This document shows, in pieces, positions 52,491 through 61,543 of a DNA stretch of 64,000 nt. Both the position numbers and the translations under genes were made by a program. This DNA is from Mycolicibacterium flavescens (GTDB taxonomy: Bacteria; Actinomycetota; Actinomycetes; Mycobacteriales; Mycobacteriaceae). Where the stretch lies: positions 1,922,001 to 1,986,000 of the forward strand of contig LR134353.1 of assembly GCA_900637135.1 (NCBI GenBank), in the 5' to 3' direction. The stretch's first letter is position 1. Each line of letters begins with the position of its first letter. The notes below the pieces were generated by a model, which saw only the letters and a program-made list of their open reading frames with translations, did no database searches and was not told the origin of the DNA.

Positions 52491-52507
52491 GCGTTACAGT
52501 ATTACAT
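52491..52507 (+). promoter_or_regulatory. Short divergent promoter region with imperfect dyad
   Basis: Only 17 bases separate the divergent starts of the oxidase and the TetR gene. GTTACAGTATTAC within them is an imperfect dyad (four of six pairs) and could be the TetR operator. Confidence 0.3.
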
Positions 52508-53086
52508 ATGTCGTCAATCCGTAACGATGAGTCGACGGTCGAGGCGCGCATCATCGATGCCGCGGCGGCCTGCGTGCTCGCGGTGGGGGTCAAGCGGGTC
52601 ACGCTGACCGACATCGCCCGGCGTGCGCGCATGAGCCGCCCGACCATCTATCGCAGGTGGTCCGATACGAACGGGGTCCTCGCGGCGCTGATGACCGAGC
52701 GCATCGCAGGTGTGCTGGACAAAGTGCCCGACAGCGGTTCCGACCGCAGAGCGCTGGTGCAGCGGGTCGTCGACGTGGCCCGGCATCTGCGGAACGACGA
52801 GATCATCATGTCGGTGCTGCGGGATGCACCGGAATTCGCGATGGTCTACATCGCCAACCGGCTCGGGACCAGCCAGATGATCCTCATCGACGCGTTGACC
52901 CACGCCATCAAGCTCGCCCAGGACGACGGCAGCGTACGTGCCGGTGATGCGCGCCAGCTGGCCGCGATGTGCCTGCTGATCACCCAGTCGGCGATCCAGT
53001 CCGCGCAGATGGTCGAGAAGCTGTTGGACACCGATGCGCTCGACGCCGAGTTGGCGCACGCCCTCGACGGGTATCTGGCACCGTGA
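52508..53086 (+). CDS. TetR family transcriptional regulator (Rv2250c-like)
   Basis: 192 residues from ATG 52508. Helix-turn-helix VTLTDIARRARMSRPTIYRRW (about 32-52) after an RIIDAAAACVLAVGVKR helix. It overlaps glpD by 4 bases (GTGA) and is divergent from the AGPS-like gene, so it probably controls both directions. Ligand unknown. Confidence 0.93.
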   Translation: MSSIRNDESTVEARIIDAAAACVLAVGVKRVTLTDIARRARMSRPTIYRRWSDTNGVLAALMTERIAGVLDKVPDSGSDRRALVQRVVDVARHLRNDEIIMSVLRDAPEFAMVYIANRLGTSQMILIDALTHAIKLAQDDGSVRAGDARQLAAMCLLITQSAIQSAQMVEKLLDTDALDAELAHALDGYLAP

Positions 53087-54627
53087 CCGGCTCGACGGCT
53101 CTGAATTCCGCGCGCCGCAGCGCCGAACTGGCGGCGCTGGCCGACGGCGAGCGCGTCGACGTCATCGTCATCGGCGGCGGCATCACCGGAACGGGCATCG
53201 CGCTGGACGCGGCGACCCGCGGTCTGAGCGTCGTGCTGGTGGAGAAGCACGACCTGGCGTTCGGCACCAGCCGGTGGAGCTCCAAGCTGGTTCACGGCGG
53301 GCTGCGATATCTGGCGACAGGCAACGTCGGCATCGCCCGTCGCAGCGCGGTCGAACGCGGAATCCTGATGACGCGCAACGCACCTCACTTGGTCTCGGCG
53401 ATGCCGCAGCTGGTTCCGCTGCTTCCGTCCATGAACACCGCGTCGCGGGCGCTGGTGCGTTTCGGCTTCGCCGCGGGCGATGGCCTCCGCAAGCTGGCGG
53501 GCACGCCGGCCTCTGTGCTGCCCCGCTCCCGGCGGGTCGACGCGCGCCGGGCCGTTGAGCTGGCGCCGACCGTGCGCCGCGACGGTCTCGACGGCGCGTT
53601 CCTGGCGTATGACGGGCAGTTGATCGACGACGCCCGCCTGGTCACCGCGGTGGCGCGAACGGCGGCCCAGCACGGTGCCCGGGTGTTGACGCGGGTGGCG
53701 GCGTCGCACGCGACCGGCACCTCGGTGCGGCTGACCGATCAGCTCACCGGCGAGTCATTCGACGTCGCCGCGCGGGCGGTGATCAACGCCTCCGGGGTGT
53801 GGGCGGGCGAGGTGGATTCCTCGATCAAGCTGCGGCCCAGCCGCGGAACGCATCTGGTGTTCGACGCTGCGGTATTCGGCAATCCGGTTGCAGCGCTGAC
53901 TATTCCGATACCCGGCGAGATCAACCGCTTCGTGTTCGCGATGCCCGAGCAGTTGGGCCGGGTGTACCTCGGGCTCACCGACGAGGACGCCCCAGGCCCG
54001 GTCCCCGACGTGCCCGAACCCGCGCCCGAGGAGGTCTCGTTCCTGCTCGACACGGTGAACACCGCCCTGGATGTCGCGTTGAGCCCGTCCGACGTGATTG
54101 GCGCCTACGCGGGTCTGCGTCCGCTGATCGACACCGGCGCGGGCCGCACCGCCGACGTCTCACGCGAACACGCGGTCGTCGAATCACCCTCGGGCGTCAT
54201 CAGCGTCATCGGCGGCAAGCTGACCGAGTACCGCTTCATGGCCGAGGATGTGCTGGACCGGGCGATCGAGTGGCGCGGGCTGACCGCGACCGACTGCCGC
54301 ACCCGTAACCTGCCGCTTGTCGGGGCGCCGTCGAATCCGGTTGCCACGCTGCGCCACCCGACGGAGATGCCGGGTTCACTGGTGGCCCGGTTCGGCGCCG
54401 AGGCGCCGAATGTCATCGCCGCCGCCGCGTGCGAGCGGCCTACGGAAGCGGTCGCCGAGGGGATCGACGTCATCCGTGCGGAATTCGAGTACGCGGTGAC
54501 CCATGAGGGCGCGCTGACCGTCGACGACATTGTCGACCGCCGCACCCGCATCGGCCTGGTCGAGGCCGACCGCGAACGGGTGCTGGCGGTAGGCGACGAG
54601 TTCTTGGTGTCAGCGCGCGAACGGTAG
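53083..54627 (+). CDS. glpD: Glycerol-3-phosphate dehydrogenase
   Basis: 514-residue FAD enzyme that oxidises glycerol-3-phosphate to DHAP at the membrane. FAD motif VIVIGGGITGTGIALDAATRG (about 27-47 region), then SSKLVHGGLRYL for substrate binding, and GAYAGLRPL near residue 345; GlpO/GlpD C-terminal domain present. GTG start in the TetR stop. Position corresponds to glpD1 (Rv2249c). Confidence 0.94.
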   Translation: MTGSTALNSARRSAELAALADGERVDVIVIGGGITGTGIALDAATRGLSVVLVEKHDLAFGTSRWSSKLVHGGLRYLATGNVGIARRSAVERGILMTRNAPHLVSAMPQLVPLLPSMNTASRALVRFGFAAGDGLRKLAGTPASVLPRSRRVDARRAVELAPTVRRDGLDGAFLAYDGQLIDDARLVTAVARTAAQHGARVLTRVAASHATGTSVRLTDQLTGESFDVAARAVINASGVWAGEVDSSIKLRPSRGTHLVFDAAVFGNPVAALTIPIPGEINRFVFAMPEQLGRVYLGLTDEDAPGPVPDVPEPAPEEVSFLLDTVNTALDVALSPSDVIGAYAGLRPLIDTGAGRTADVSREHAVVESPSGVISVIGGKLTEYRFMAEDVLDRAIEWRGLTATDCRTRNLPLVGAPSNPVATLRHPTEMPGSLVARFGAEAPNVIAAAACERPTEAVAEGIDVIRAEFEYAVTHEGALTVDDIVDRRTRIGLVEADRERVLAVGDEFLVSARER

Positions 54628-54729
54628 CCTCGCGCCTCTTTCGCCGAGGCCGACGAAATGGCCGATTCCGCGCGCGCATTCCCGCCCAAACGTCGGTTTC
54701 GACGCTGAAGGTTGCGGCGCCGCTGGAGG

Positions 54730-56154
54730 TTACAGCGGGATGTTCTTGTGCCGGCCGCGGCGTGCCGGCGCCTCGGCCAGCGCCTGGGTCAACTTGCTGC
54801 GGGTGTGCGCCGGGTCGATCTTCTCGTCCACGACGCCGATGTCGATCGCGGAATCGACTCCGCCCGCGATCTTCTCGTGCTCGACGGCCAACTGCTCGTG
54901 CAGGGCCTCACGCTCGGCGAGATCTTCCACGGCGGCCAGCTTCTTCTTGTGCAGGATGCCGACCGCGGCCTTGGCGCCCATGACGGCGACCTCGGCATCC
55001 GGCCATGCGTAGACCTTCGTCGCACCCAGCGAGCGCGAGTTCATCGCGATGTAGGCGCCGCCGTAGATCTTGCGCGTCACCAGCGTGACCCGCGGAACCG
55101 AGCACTCGCCGAACGCGTGCAGCAGCTTGGCTCCGCGCCGCACGACGCCGCCCCACTCCTGATCCACGCCGGGCAGGTAACCGGGAACGTCGACGACGTT
55201 GATGATCGGAATCCCGAACGCGTCGCACAGGCGCACGAATCGCGCTGCCTTCTCGGCACTTTCGGAATTCAGGCAGCCGCCGAGACGCAGCGGGTTGTTG
55301 GCGATGACGCCGACGGAGCGGCCGGACAACCGACCGAGACCGATGACGATCGACGGGGCCCACTTGGCCTGGAACTCCTCGAACGGCACGCCCTCGTCCA
55401 ACAATGCCTCGACGAGCGGGTGCACGTCGTAGGCGCGTCGCGCCGACTCCGGCAGCAGCGCGTGCAGGTCGGTGTCGCCCGCTTCGGCCTTGGCCCGGTC
55501 GAAATGGCCCTGCTGGCAGAACAATCCGACCAGCCGGCGGCCGCGCTCGTAGGCGTCGAGCTCGTCGTCGGCGACGATGTGGCACACGCCGGACTTCTTG
55601 TGGTGGGTGTCCGGGCCGCCGAGGCTCGCCATGTCGACGTCCTCGCCGGTGACGCTGCGCACCACGTCGGGTCCGGTGACGAACACCCGGCTCTCCGGCG
55701 CCATCACGATCACGTCGGTGAGGGCGGGTCCGTAGGCCGCACCGCCGGCAGCGAAGCCGACGACGACCGAGATCTGCGGGACGTAGCCGGACGCCCGGAT
55801 CATCGCCTCGAACACCAGGCCGACCGCGTGCAGCGCCTTGACGCCCTCGGCGAGGCGGGCGCCGCCGGAGTGCCAGATGCCCACGATCGGGCTCTGCTCC
55901 TCGATGGCCTGGTCGTAGGCGTCGACGATATGGGCACAGCCCTCGACGCCCATGGCCCCGCCCATGACGGTGCCGTCGGTGCAGAACGCGATGGTGCGCA
56001 GCCCGTTGACGGTTCCGGCCGCGGCGAGAACGCCCGAACGGTCGCGCTCGTGGAGCAGTTCGACACTGCCGTCGTCGAAGAAGGTGCTCAGACGCAGCAG
56101 CGGGTCACGAGGGTCGAGCGATTCGCCGACTGTCTCGGGCGCCATGGTCGTCAT
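54730..56154 (-). CDS. accD6: Acetyl/propionyl-CoA carboxylase beta subunit AccD6
   Basis: 474-residue carboxyltransferase. Acyl-CoA-binding GGARLAEGVKALH and biotin-side GGCLNSESAEKAARF/GVVRRGAKLLHAF regions with paired oxyanion glycines (VVGFAAGGAAYGPAL). It makes malonyl-CoA for FAS-II. Last gene of fabD-acpM-kasA-kasB-accD6, 35 bases after kasB, as in other mycobacteria. Confidence 0.95.
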   Translation of the reverse strand: MTTMAPETVGESLDPRDPLLRLSTFFDDGSVELLHERDRSGVLAAAGTVNGLRTIAFCTDGTVMGGAMGVEGCAHIVDAYDQAIEEQSPIVGIWHSGGARLAEGVKALHAVGLVFEAMIRASGYVPQISVVVGFAAGGAAYGPALTDVIVMAPESRVFVTGPDVVRSVTGEDVDMASLGGPDTHHKKSGVCHIVADDELDAYERGRRLVGLFCQQGHFDRAKAEAGDTDLHALLPESARRAYDVHPLVEALLDEGVPFEEFQAKWAPSIVIGLGRLSGRSVGVIANNPLRLGGCLNSESAEKAARFVRLCDAFGIPIINVVDVPGYLPGVDQEWGGVVRRGAKLLHAFGECSVPRVTLVTRKIYGGAYIAMNSRSLGATKVYAWPDAEVAVMGAKAAVGILHKKKLAAVEDLAEREALHEQLAVEHEKIAGGVDSAIDIGVVDEKIDPAHTRSKLTQALAEAPARRGRHKNIPL

Positions 56155-56189
56155 TCAATACCTCCTGTTGCGCTGGATCCCGGGGAGTG

Positions 56190-57452
56190 TCAGTACTTCC
56201 CGAAAGCGAGCGCGACGTTGTGCCCACCGAATCCGAACGAGTTGTTGATCGCGTACTGGTAATTGCCTGACCGCGGTTCACCGGCTACCACGTCCAGATC
56301 GATCTCCGGGTCGAGATTTCGCAGGTTCAGCGTCGGCGGAATGATGCCTTCGCGCAACGCCATAACGGTCAGGATGGACTCCACGGCACCGACCGCGCCG
56401 ACCGAGTGGCCGAGCGCCGCCTTGGGTGCGTACACCGCAGGCTTGTGGCCGCCCATCGCGTTGTTGATCGCCTTGCCCTCGGCCACATCGCCGACGCTGG
56501 TGCCGGTGGCATGCGCGTTGACGTGGTCGATGTCAGTGGGCTGCAGCCCGGCGAGCTGGATGGCGCGCGTCATCGCGTGACCGGCCTGTTCGCCGTTCGG
56601 GTCCGGCGCCACGATGTGGTAGCCGTCCGAGGTGATGCTGGCTCCCATGATCCGAGCCAGGATGTTGGCGCCGCGGGCCTTGGCGTGCTCTTCGGTCTCG
56701 ATGACCATCAGCGCACCCCCTTCGCCGAACACGAACCCGTTACGGTCCTTGTCGAACGGGCGGCATGCGCCGGCAGGGTCATCGTTGGTGGTGGACAAGA
56801 CGATTCGCATCTGAGCGAAGCCGGCGATCGGCACCGCCTCGATCTTGGTCTCCACCCCGCCGCAGATCGCGATGTCCGCATCGCCGAGCACGATGTTGCG
56901 CCAGGCGTGCGCGATGCCTTCAGAACCCGATGCGCAGGCCGACACCGGAGTGACCACCCCGGCGCGGGCCTTTCGCTCCAACCCCACCGCGGCGGCAGCT
57001 GCATTGGGCATGTACATCTGCACCGCCAGCGGGGAAACCGCCTTGAGGCCCTTGGCGCGCATGTTGTCGTAGCTGAACACCAACTCCTCGGTGGAGCCCA
57101 TGCCGGTGCCGACCGACACCATCAGCCGTTTGGGGTCGACCTCGGGGGTGCCCGCGTCTTCCCAGACCCGCCGGCTCAGAACCGTCGACATCTTCTGCAG
57201 ATACGACAGCCGGCGCAGTTCCACCCGGGTCAACTCGTGGTCGAAGTCCTCGAGGAGATGCCCGCCGATGCGAACCGGCAGGTCATACTCCTCGACGAAT
57301 GGGTCCTCGAGCCTGCGGATTCCGCTCTGGCCGTCCAGCAGCTTCTTCCAGGTGTCGTCCGCGCTGGTGGCCAGGGCCGTCGTCATGGCGATACCCGTGA
57401 CGACGACGTTGGGGAAACCGTCCCCCGTGGAAAGTGCGGCTGACCCTGCCAT
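56190..57452 (-). CDS. kasB: Beta-ketoacyl-ACP synthase KasB
   Basis: 420-residue condensing enzyme of FAS-II. Active-site Cys in [13 protein letters not shown], His in [11 protein letters not shown] and [13 protein letters not shown], and the C-terminal [10 protein letters not shown] loop. It extends meromycolic chains to full length. It follows kasA after 23 bases; the two are similar, and gene order identifies this as kasB. Confidence 0.95.
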   Translation of the reverse strand: MAGSAALSTGDGFPNVVVTGIAMTTALATSADDTWKKLLDGQSGIRRLEDPFVEEYDLPVRIGGHLLEDFDHELTRVELRRLSYLQKMSTVLSRRVWEDAGTPEVDPKRLMVSVGTGMGSTEELVFSYDNMRAKGLKAVSPLAVQMYMPNAAAAAVGLERKARAGVVTPVSACASGSEGIAHAWRNIVLGDADIAICGGVETKIEAVPIAGFAQMRIVLSTTNDDPAGACRPFDKDRNGFVFGEGGALMVIETEEHAKARGANILARIMGASITSDGYHIVAPDPNGEQAGHAMTRAIQLAGLQPTDIDHVNAHATGTSVGDVAEGKAINNAMGGHKPAVYAPKAALGHSVGAVGAVESILTVMALREGIIPPTLNLRNLDPEIDLDVVAGEPRSGNYQYAINNSFGFGGHNVALAFGKY

Positions 57453-57475
57453 TCCTGCCCGAAGATTCCTTCCGC

Positions 57476-58726
57476 TCAGTAGCGTCCGAAGGCCAGGGCG
57501 ACATTGTGTCCACCGAAGCCGAACGAGTTGTTGATGGCGTACTGGTAGTCGCCATAACGAGGCTCGCCCGCAACCACATCGAGATCGATCTCAGGATCGG
57601 GCGTCTCGTAGTTGAGTGTCGGCGGGATGACGCCGTCACGCAGCGAGAGCACGGTCAGAGCTGACTCCAGCGCGCCGACCGCTCCGATGGAGTGGCCGAG
57701 CGCCGACTTCGGCGCGTAGACCGCGGCGTGCTCCACCCCAGCCGACCGGATCGCGTTGGCCTCGGCGACGTCACCGATGGACGTGGCCGTGGCGTGGGCG
57801 TTGACGTGCTGGATGTCCTGGGGATCCAGGCCCGCGGTCTCCATCGCACGCTTCATCGCCTGACCGGCGCGAAGCCCGTCGGACGCGGGCGCCACCATGT
57901 GGAAGGCATCGGACGTGATGCCCGCACCCATCAGGCGGGCCAGCGGCTTGGCACCACGAGCCTTGGCGTGCTCCTCGGTCTCGATGACCATGAGCGCACC
58001 GGCCTCGCCGAAGACGAACCCGTCGCGGTTCTTGTCGAACGGGCGCGAGGCGCCCTCGGGATCCTCGTTGTTGGTCGACATCGCGCGCATCATCGAGAAC
58101 GCCGCGATCGGCAGCGCTTCGATTCCGCCCTCGACGCCGCCGACGACGGCGATGTCGGCGTCACCCATGACAATCTGACGCCAGCCGTGGGCGATGGCCT
58201 CCGAACCTGATGAGCAAGCCGAGACCGGGGTGATGACCCCGGCCCTCGCGCCCAACTGCAGACCGATCACCGCGGCCGCACCGTTCGGCATGATCATCTG
58301 CACCGCGAGCGGCGACACCTTGCGGGGGCCGCCCTCGTTCATCGCGTCGTAGGTCTCGACGATCTTCTCGCCGCCACCCAGGCCGGTGCCGACGACCACG
58401 GCGAAGCGATCCGGATCGACCTCGGGCGTACCCGCGGTCTCCCAGAGCTGGCCAGAGAGGAACTTGGCCATGCGCTGGACATACGACATCCGTCGCATGT
58501 CCAGTCGCGTCATGTGGTCGTCGATCGCGTCAACGAGGTGACCACCGATGCGGACCGGCAGGTCCCATTTGGTGACGAACTCATCCTCGAGGACGCGGAT
58601 GCCGCTTTCTCCGGCCAGCAGCCCCTTCCACGTGCTCTCGATGTCCGCCGCGACCGACGTGGTCGCCGTGACGGCGGTCACGACGACGTTGGGGAAACCG
58701 CCGTTAGCAGTGGAAGGTCTACTCAT
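57476..58726 (-). CDS. kasA: Beta-ketoacyl-ACP synthase KasA
   Basis: 416-residue essential condensing enzyme of FAS-II. Cys nucleophile in [13 protein letters not shown], His in [11 protein letters not shown] and [13 protein letters not shown]. Its ATG overlaps the acpM stop (ATGA), so synthesis of carrier and synthase is coupled. Known target of thiolactomycin-type inhibitors. Confidence 0.96.
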   Translation of the reverse strand: MSRPSTANGGFPNVVVTAVTATTSVAADIESTWKGLLAGESGIRVLEDEFVTKWDLPVRIGGHLVDAIDDHMTRLDMRRMSYVQRMAKFLSGQLWETAGTPEVDPDRFAVVVGTGLGGGEKIVETYDAMNEGGPRKVSPLAVQMIMPNGAAAVIGLQLGARAGVITPVSACSSGSEAIAHGWRQIVMGDADIAVVGGVEGGIEALPIAAFSMMRAMSTNNEDPEGASRPFDKNRDGFVFGEAGALMVIETEEHAKARGAKPLARLMGAGITSDAFHMVAPASDGLRAGQAMKRAMETAGLDPQDIQHVNAHATATSIGDVAEANAIRSAGVEHAAVYAPKSALGHSIGAVGALESALTVLSLRDGVIPPTLNYETPDPEIDLDVVAGEPRYGDYQYAINNSFGFGGHNVALAFGRY

Positions 58727-59025
58727 GCCCGATCGGCTTCGATCTGCGCGCGGATGGCCGCGGCCGCTTCGGGGTTCTCTTCCTCGAGCTTCTGGATGTA
58801 GGTGACGACGTCACCGACGGTGCGAAGACCGGCGAGATCCTCGTCGGGGATCTTCACGCCGTACTTGTCCTCGGTCTGCACGGCGATCTCGACCATCGAC
58901 AGCGAGTCGATGTCCAGGTCGTCGACAAAGCTCTTCTCAGGGGTGACCTCGGAAGGCTCGATGCCGGTGACCTCTTCGATGATCTCGGCGAGACCGGTGA
59001 TGATTTCGTCCTGACTGGCGGGCAC
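58723..59025 (-). CDS. acpM: Meromycolate acyl carrier protein AcpM
   Basis: 100-residue acyl carrier protein. The phosphopantetheine serine is in [13 protein letters not shown] (about residue 41). It has the C-terminal extension (about 20 residues beyond usual ACPs) typical of mycobacterial AcpM. Carries the growing meromycolate chain for KasA/KasB. Confidence 0.96.
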   Translation of the reverse strand: MPASQDEIITGLAEIIEEVTGIEPSEVTPEKSFVDDLDIDSLSMVEIAVQTEDKYGVKIPDEDLAGLRTVGDVVTYIQKLEEENPEAAAAIRAQIEADRA

Positions 59026-59101
59026 GGTGGCTCCTTCTATTTAGTGGTGTTACTTGTTGGGAATGACGATCGTTATGTGGTTGTGTCTGGCGCAGGCTTG
59101 C

Positions 59102-60013
59102 CTATGAGAGTTCGGCGAGCCCGTCCAGGTCAGCGGGGGACTTGACGGCATGCGTCGGCACCCCCCGAAGTTCTCTTTTCGCGATACCCGCGAGAGCCCC
59201 GGCCGGCGGGAACTCGACGATCGCGGTCACATCGAGCCGGCGCATCGTCTCGGTGCACAGATCCCAACGGACCGGGCGCGTCATCTGCGCCACCAGCTTG
59301 CTCATGGCGTCGGCAGCCGAATCCACCGGCTGGCCATCCGCGTTCGACAGTAGCGTCGTGTTCGGCTCTGTGCTCGTTACACCGTCCGCCGCGGCGGCAT
59401 AACCGTCGAGGGCCGAGGCCATGTAGTGGGTGTGGAACGCACCGGCGGTCGCCAGCTTGCGCACCCGCGCCTTCTCCGGCGGATCCTCGACCAGCTTGTC
59501 CAGCGCGGCGATCGCACCGGCGGCGACGATCTGTCCGGCTGCGTTGCGGTTGGCCGGGACCAGGTCGAGCGCTTCGAGGCGGGCCAGCACATCGGCTTCC
59601 TCGCCGCCGAGCACGGCCGCCATGCCCGTGGGCTCGACCGCGCACGCCTTGGCCATCTCGGCACCCCGGGTGGCCGCTAGCTTGACTGCGTCGTCGGCGG
59701 AGATGACGCCGGCGATTGCGTAAGCGGCGATCTCGCCGACGGAGTGGCCGGCCACCACGGTCTTCTTGCCGGCGATTGAACCGCGACGGGTTAGTTCCTC
59801 ATGGGCCAGCAGCGTCGCCGCGACGACGAGCGGCTGGGTCACCGCGGTGTCGGTGATCTCCTCTGCGGAGGCGGTGGTGCCCAAGCGGGCCAAGTCCAGC
59901 CCGCTGATCTCGGACCATCCGGCGAGCCGCTCGGCGGCACCGGGCAGCTCCAGCCATGCGGCGAGCATGCCGGCTGTCTGGGAGCCCTGTCCGGGCGCGA
60001 GAAGTGCAAGCAC
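59102..60013 (-). CDS. fabD: Malonyl-CoA:ACP transacylase FabD
   Basis: 303-residue transacylase. GQGSQ at the N-terminus, nucleophile Ser in GHSVGEIAAYA (about 92), and the second-subdomain His in FHTHYMAS. Loads malonate on AcpM. First gene of the FAS-II operon; a dyad lies 66 bases upstream of its start. Confidence 0.95.
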   Translation of the reverse strand: MLALLAPGQGSQTAGMLAAWLELPGAAERLAGWSEISGLDLARLGTTASAEEITDTAVTQPLVVAATLLAHEELTRRGSIAGKKTVVAGHSVGEIAAYAIAGVISADDAVKLAATRGAEMAKACAVEPTGMAAVLGGEEADVLARLEALDLVPANRNAAGQIVAAGAIAALDKLVEDPPEKARVRKLATAGAFHTHYMASALDGYAAAADGVTSTEPNTTLLSNADGQPVDSAADAMSKLVAQMTRPVRWDLCTETMRRLDVTAIVEFPPAGALAGIAKRELRGVPTHAVKSPADLDGLAELS

Positions 60014-60077
60014 TCCTTAAGAGAACACTGTGAAGACGGGTTTGCGCGGTGTAAGAGATTATGAACCTCGTCTTATG

Positions 60078-60099
60078 TTTTTGTGGAGACTCTACAAAA
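60078..60099 (+). promoter_or_regulatory. Dyad before fabD, candidate MabR operator
   Basis: TTTTTGT and ACAAAA face each other with 9 bases between, in the 124-base gap between the regulator end and the fabD start. As I recall, published MabR sites use TTTTGT/ACAAAA half-sites; the spacing needs to be checked against the original work. Confidence 0.5.
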
Positions 60100-60137
60100 T
60101 CGCCTGTGATGCGACGCTACCGAAATCTGGCCGCGAT

Positions 60138-61433
60138 CTACGGCTTGTCCAGCTGAGGGTTGAGCGGTGCTGGTCGCAGCGCTGAACGCGCCGGATTGAT
60201 CATGTTTGCTGTGCTCGTCTGGTATGGCTGGCGGCCCAATCGGCCGACGGTGATCGCCACCCGCAGCACATAGGCGTCGCGCGGAAGCGTGGGATCCCGC
60301 CCGGTGAAGTCGGCGATTCGTCTCAGCCGGTACCGGACGGTATTTGGATGAACGAACAATTTGCGCGCGCAGGCCTCGATGGCCCCACCGGAGTCGAGAT
60401 AGGCATCGAGGGTCTCCGTCAACGCCGGACCCGCGTCGGCCAGCGGCCTCATCACCTCGGTTTCCAACGCCGCGATCGCCGACACATCGCCCAGCAGTGC
60501 GCGTTCCGGGAGCAGTTCGCGCGCCGACACCGGCCGCGGCGCGCCCGACCAGCCCACGACGGCGTTCATGCCCGCGATGGCCTCGGTCGCGCTGCGGTGC
60601 GCGCTCGCCAGCGTGGTGGCGGTGGGTCCGACCACGACCGGACCCTCGGCGAACACCGTCATCATGTCGGCCAGGAACTTGTCGGTCGGGGAGAGCGCAC
60701 CCGACACGATCGCGACCAGCCATGTGCCGTGCACGTCCGACAGCGCGGCGCGGCCGTTGCGCCGCACCACGTCGTGGACGTCGTCGCTGGCCAGATCGAT
60801 GCGGTCGGGCTGAGGCAGCCCGACGATGACGGTGGCGGGTGCGGTGGCGTCCCAGTTCAGCGTGGCCGCTTGGGACTGCAGTTCGGGACCGACGTCGCCG
60901 CGTACCACCGCGTCGACGACGTTGGCCTCCATTCTGGTGTCCCATGCGCCGCGCGCCTCGGCCTGATCGGCGTAGGCACTGGCCGCGGCGAACGCCAGGT
61001 CGCGGCTGTAACGCAGGATGCCCGCGGTCAGCGCGGTCAGCTGCTCCTCGGAGCGGGCCAGCAGCGGCACCACTTCTTCGAAGAACTCCATGGTGACGCG
61101 CACCATCTCCACCGACTGCCGCAGCGCGATGCGCCGCCGCAGGTCCTGTGGCACCACCTCGAAGGCCTGTGCCGTGTAGCTGACGTTGCTCTGCGGGTCG
61201 CGCATCCACTCGACAAAGTTGACCACCGCGGTCTGCACGACCAGCTGGACACTGGCCCGCTGCGAGGCCTCGAGTTCGGCGAAGAACGGCAGGCGTTCCT
61301 CCATCGCGCGCACCGCTTCGGTGGCCAGTCGACCCGAATACTGCTGCAACCGGCGCAGCACCGAGTCGGGAACGGCCTCGAGGACCTCCACCGTCGACTT
61401 CGGTGGCACGAACCGGTTGTCAGGCACCTCCAA
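60138..61433 (-). CDS. mabR: PucR-type FAS-II regulator (MabR)
   Basis: 431 residues (TTG 61433; GTG 61427 is also possible). A long helical sensory region (about 20-170) is followed by a GGDEF-like/PucR middle part and the C-terminal PucR HTH_30: IEACARKLFVHPNTVRYRLRRI (about 345-366). In M. tuberculosis the homologue Rv2242 controls the fasII operon directly downstream. Located between aceE and fabD exactly as there. Confidence 0.92.
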   Translation of the reverse strand: MEVPDNRFVPPKSTVEVLEAVPDSVLRRLQQYSGRLATEAVRAMEERLPFFAELEASQRASVQLVVQTAVVNFVEWMRDPQSNVSYTAQAFEVVPQDLRRRIALRQSVEMVRVTMEFFEEVVPLLARSEEQLTALTAGILRYSRDLAFAAASAYADQAEARGAWDTRMEANVVDAVVRGDVGPELQSQAATLNWDATAPATVIVGLPQPDRIDLASDDVHDVVRRNGRAALSDVHGTWLVAIVSGALSPTDKFLADMMTVFAEGPVVVGPTATTLASAHRSATEAIAGMNAVVGWSGAPRPVSARELLPERALLGDVSAIAALETEVMRPLADAGPALTETLDAYLDSGGAIEACARKLFVHPNTVRYRLRRIADFTGRDPTLPRDAYVLRVAITVGRLGRQPYQTSTANMINPARSALRPAPLNPQLDKP

Positions 61434-61475
61434 AGGCTACGCCACCGCTATGGAGGAAACCTCTAAGCGGCGGAG

Positions 61476-61543
61476 GTGGCTGCGCCACGCTTCCGTCCAA
61501 TCGTGGCTACGCCACTTCAGGCTCAATGTCGTGGCTACGCCAC
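61476..61543 (+). repeat. Three copies of a 13-bp palindrome GTGGCTACGCCAC
   Basis: Copies at 61476-61488 (GTGGCTGCGCCAC), 61503-61515 and 61531-61543. The last spans the aceE stop codon. They form small hairpins between aceE and the regulator gene. They may slow transcription between the two genes or be a REP-like element. Confidence 0.6.

Noticed and set aside
54712..56262. 516-codon plus-strand ORF opposite accD6
   Set aside because: Antisense shadow of a firmly identified gene.
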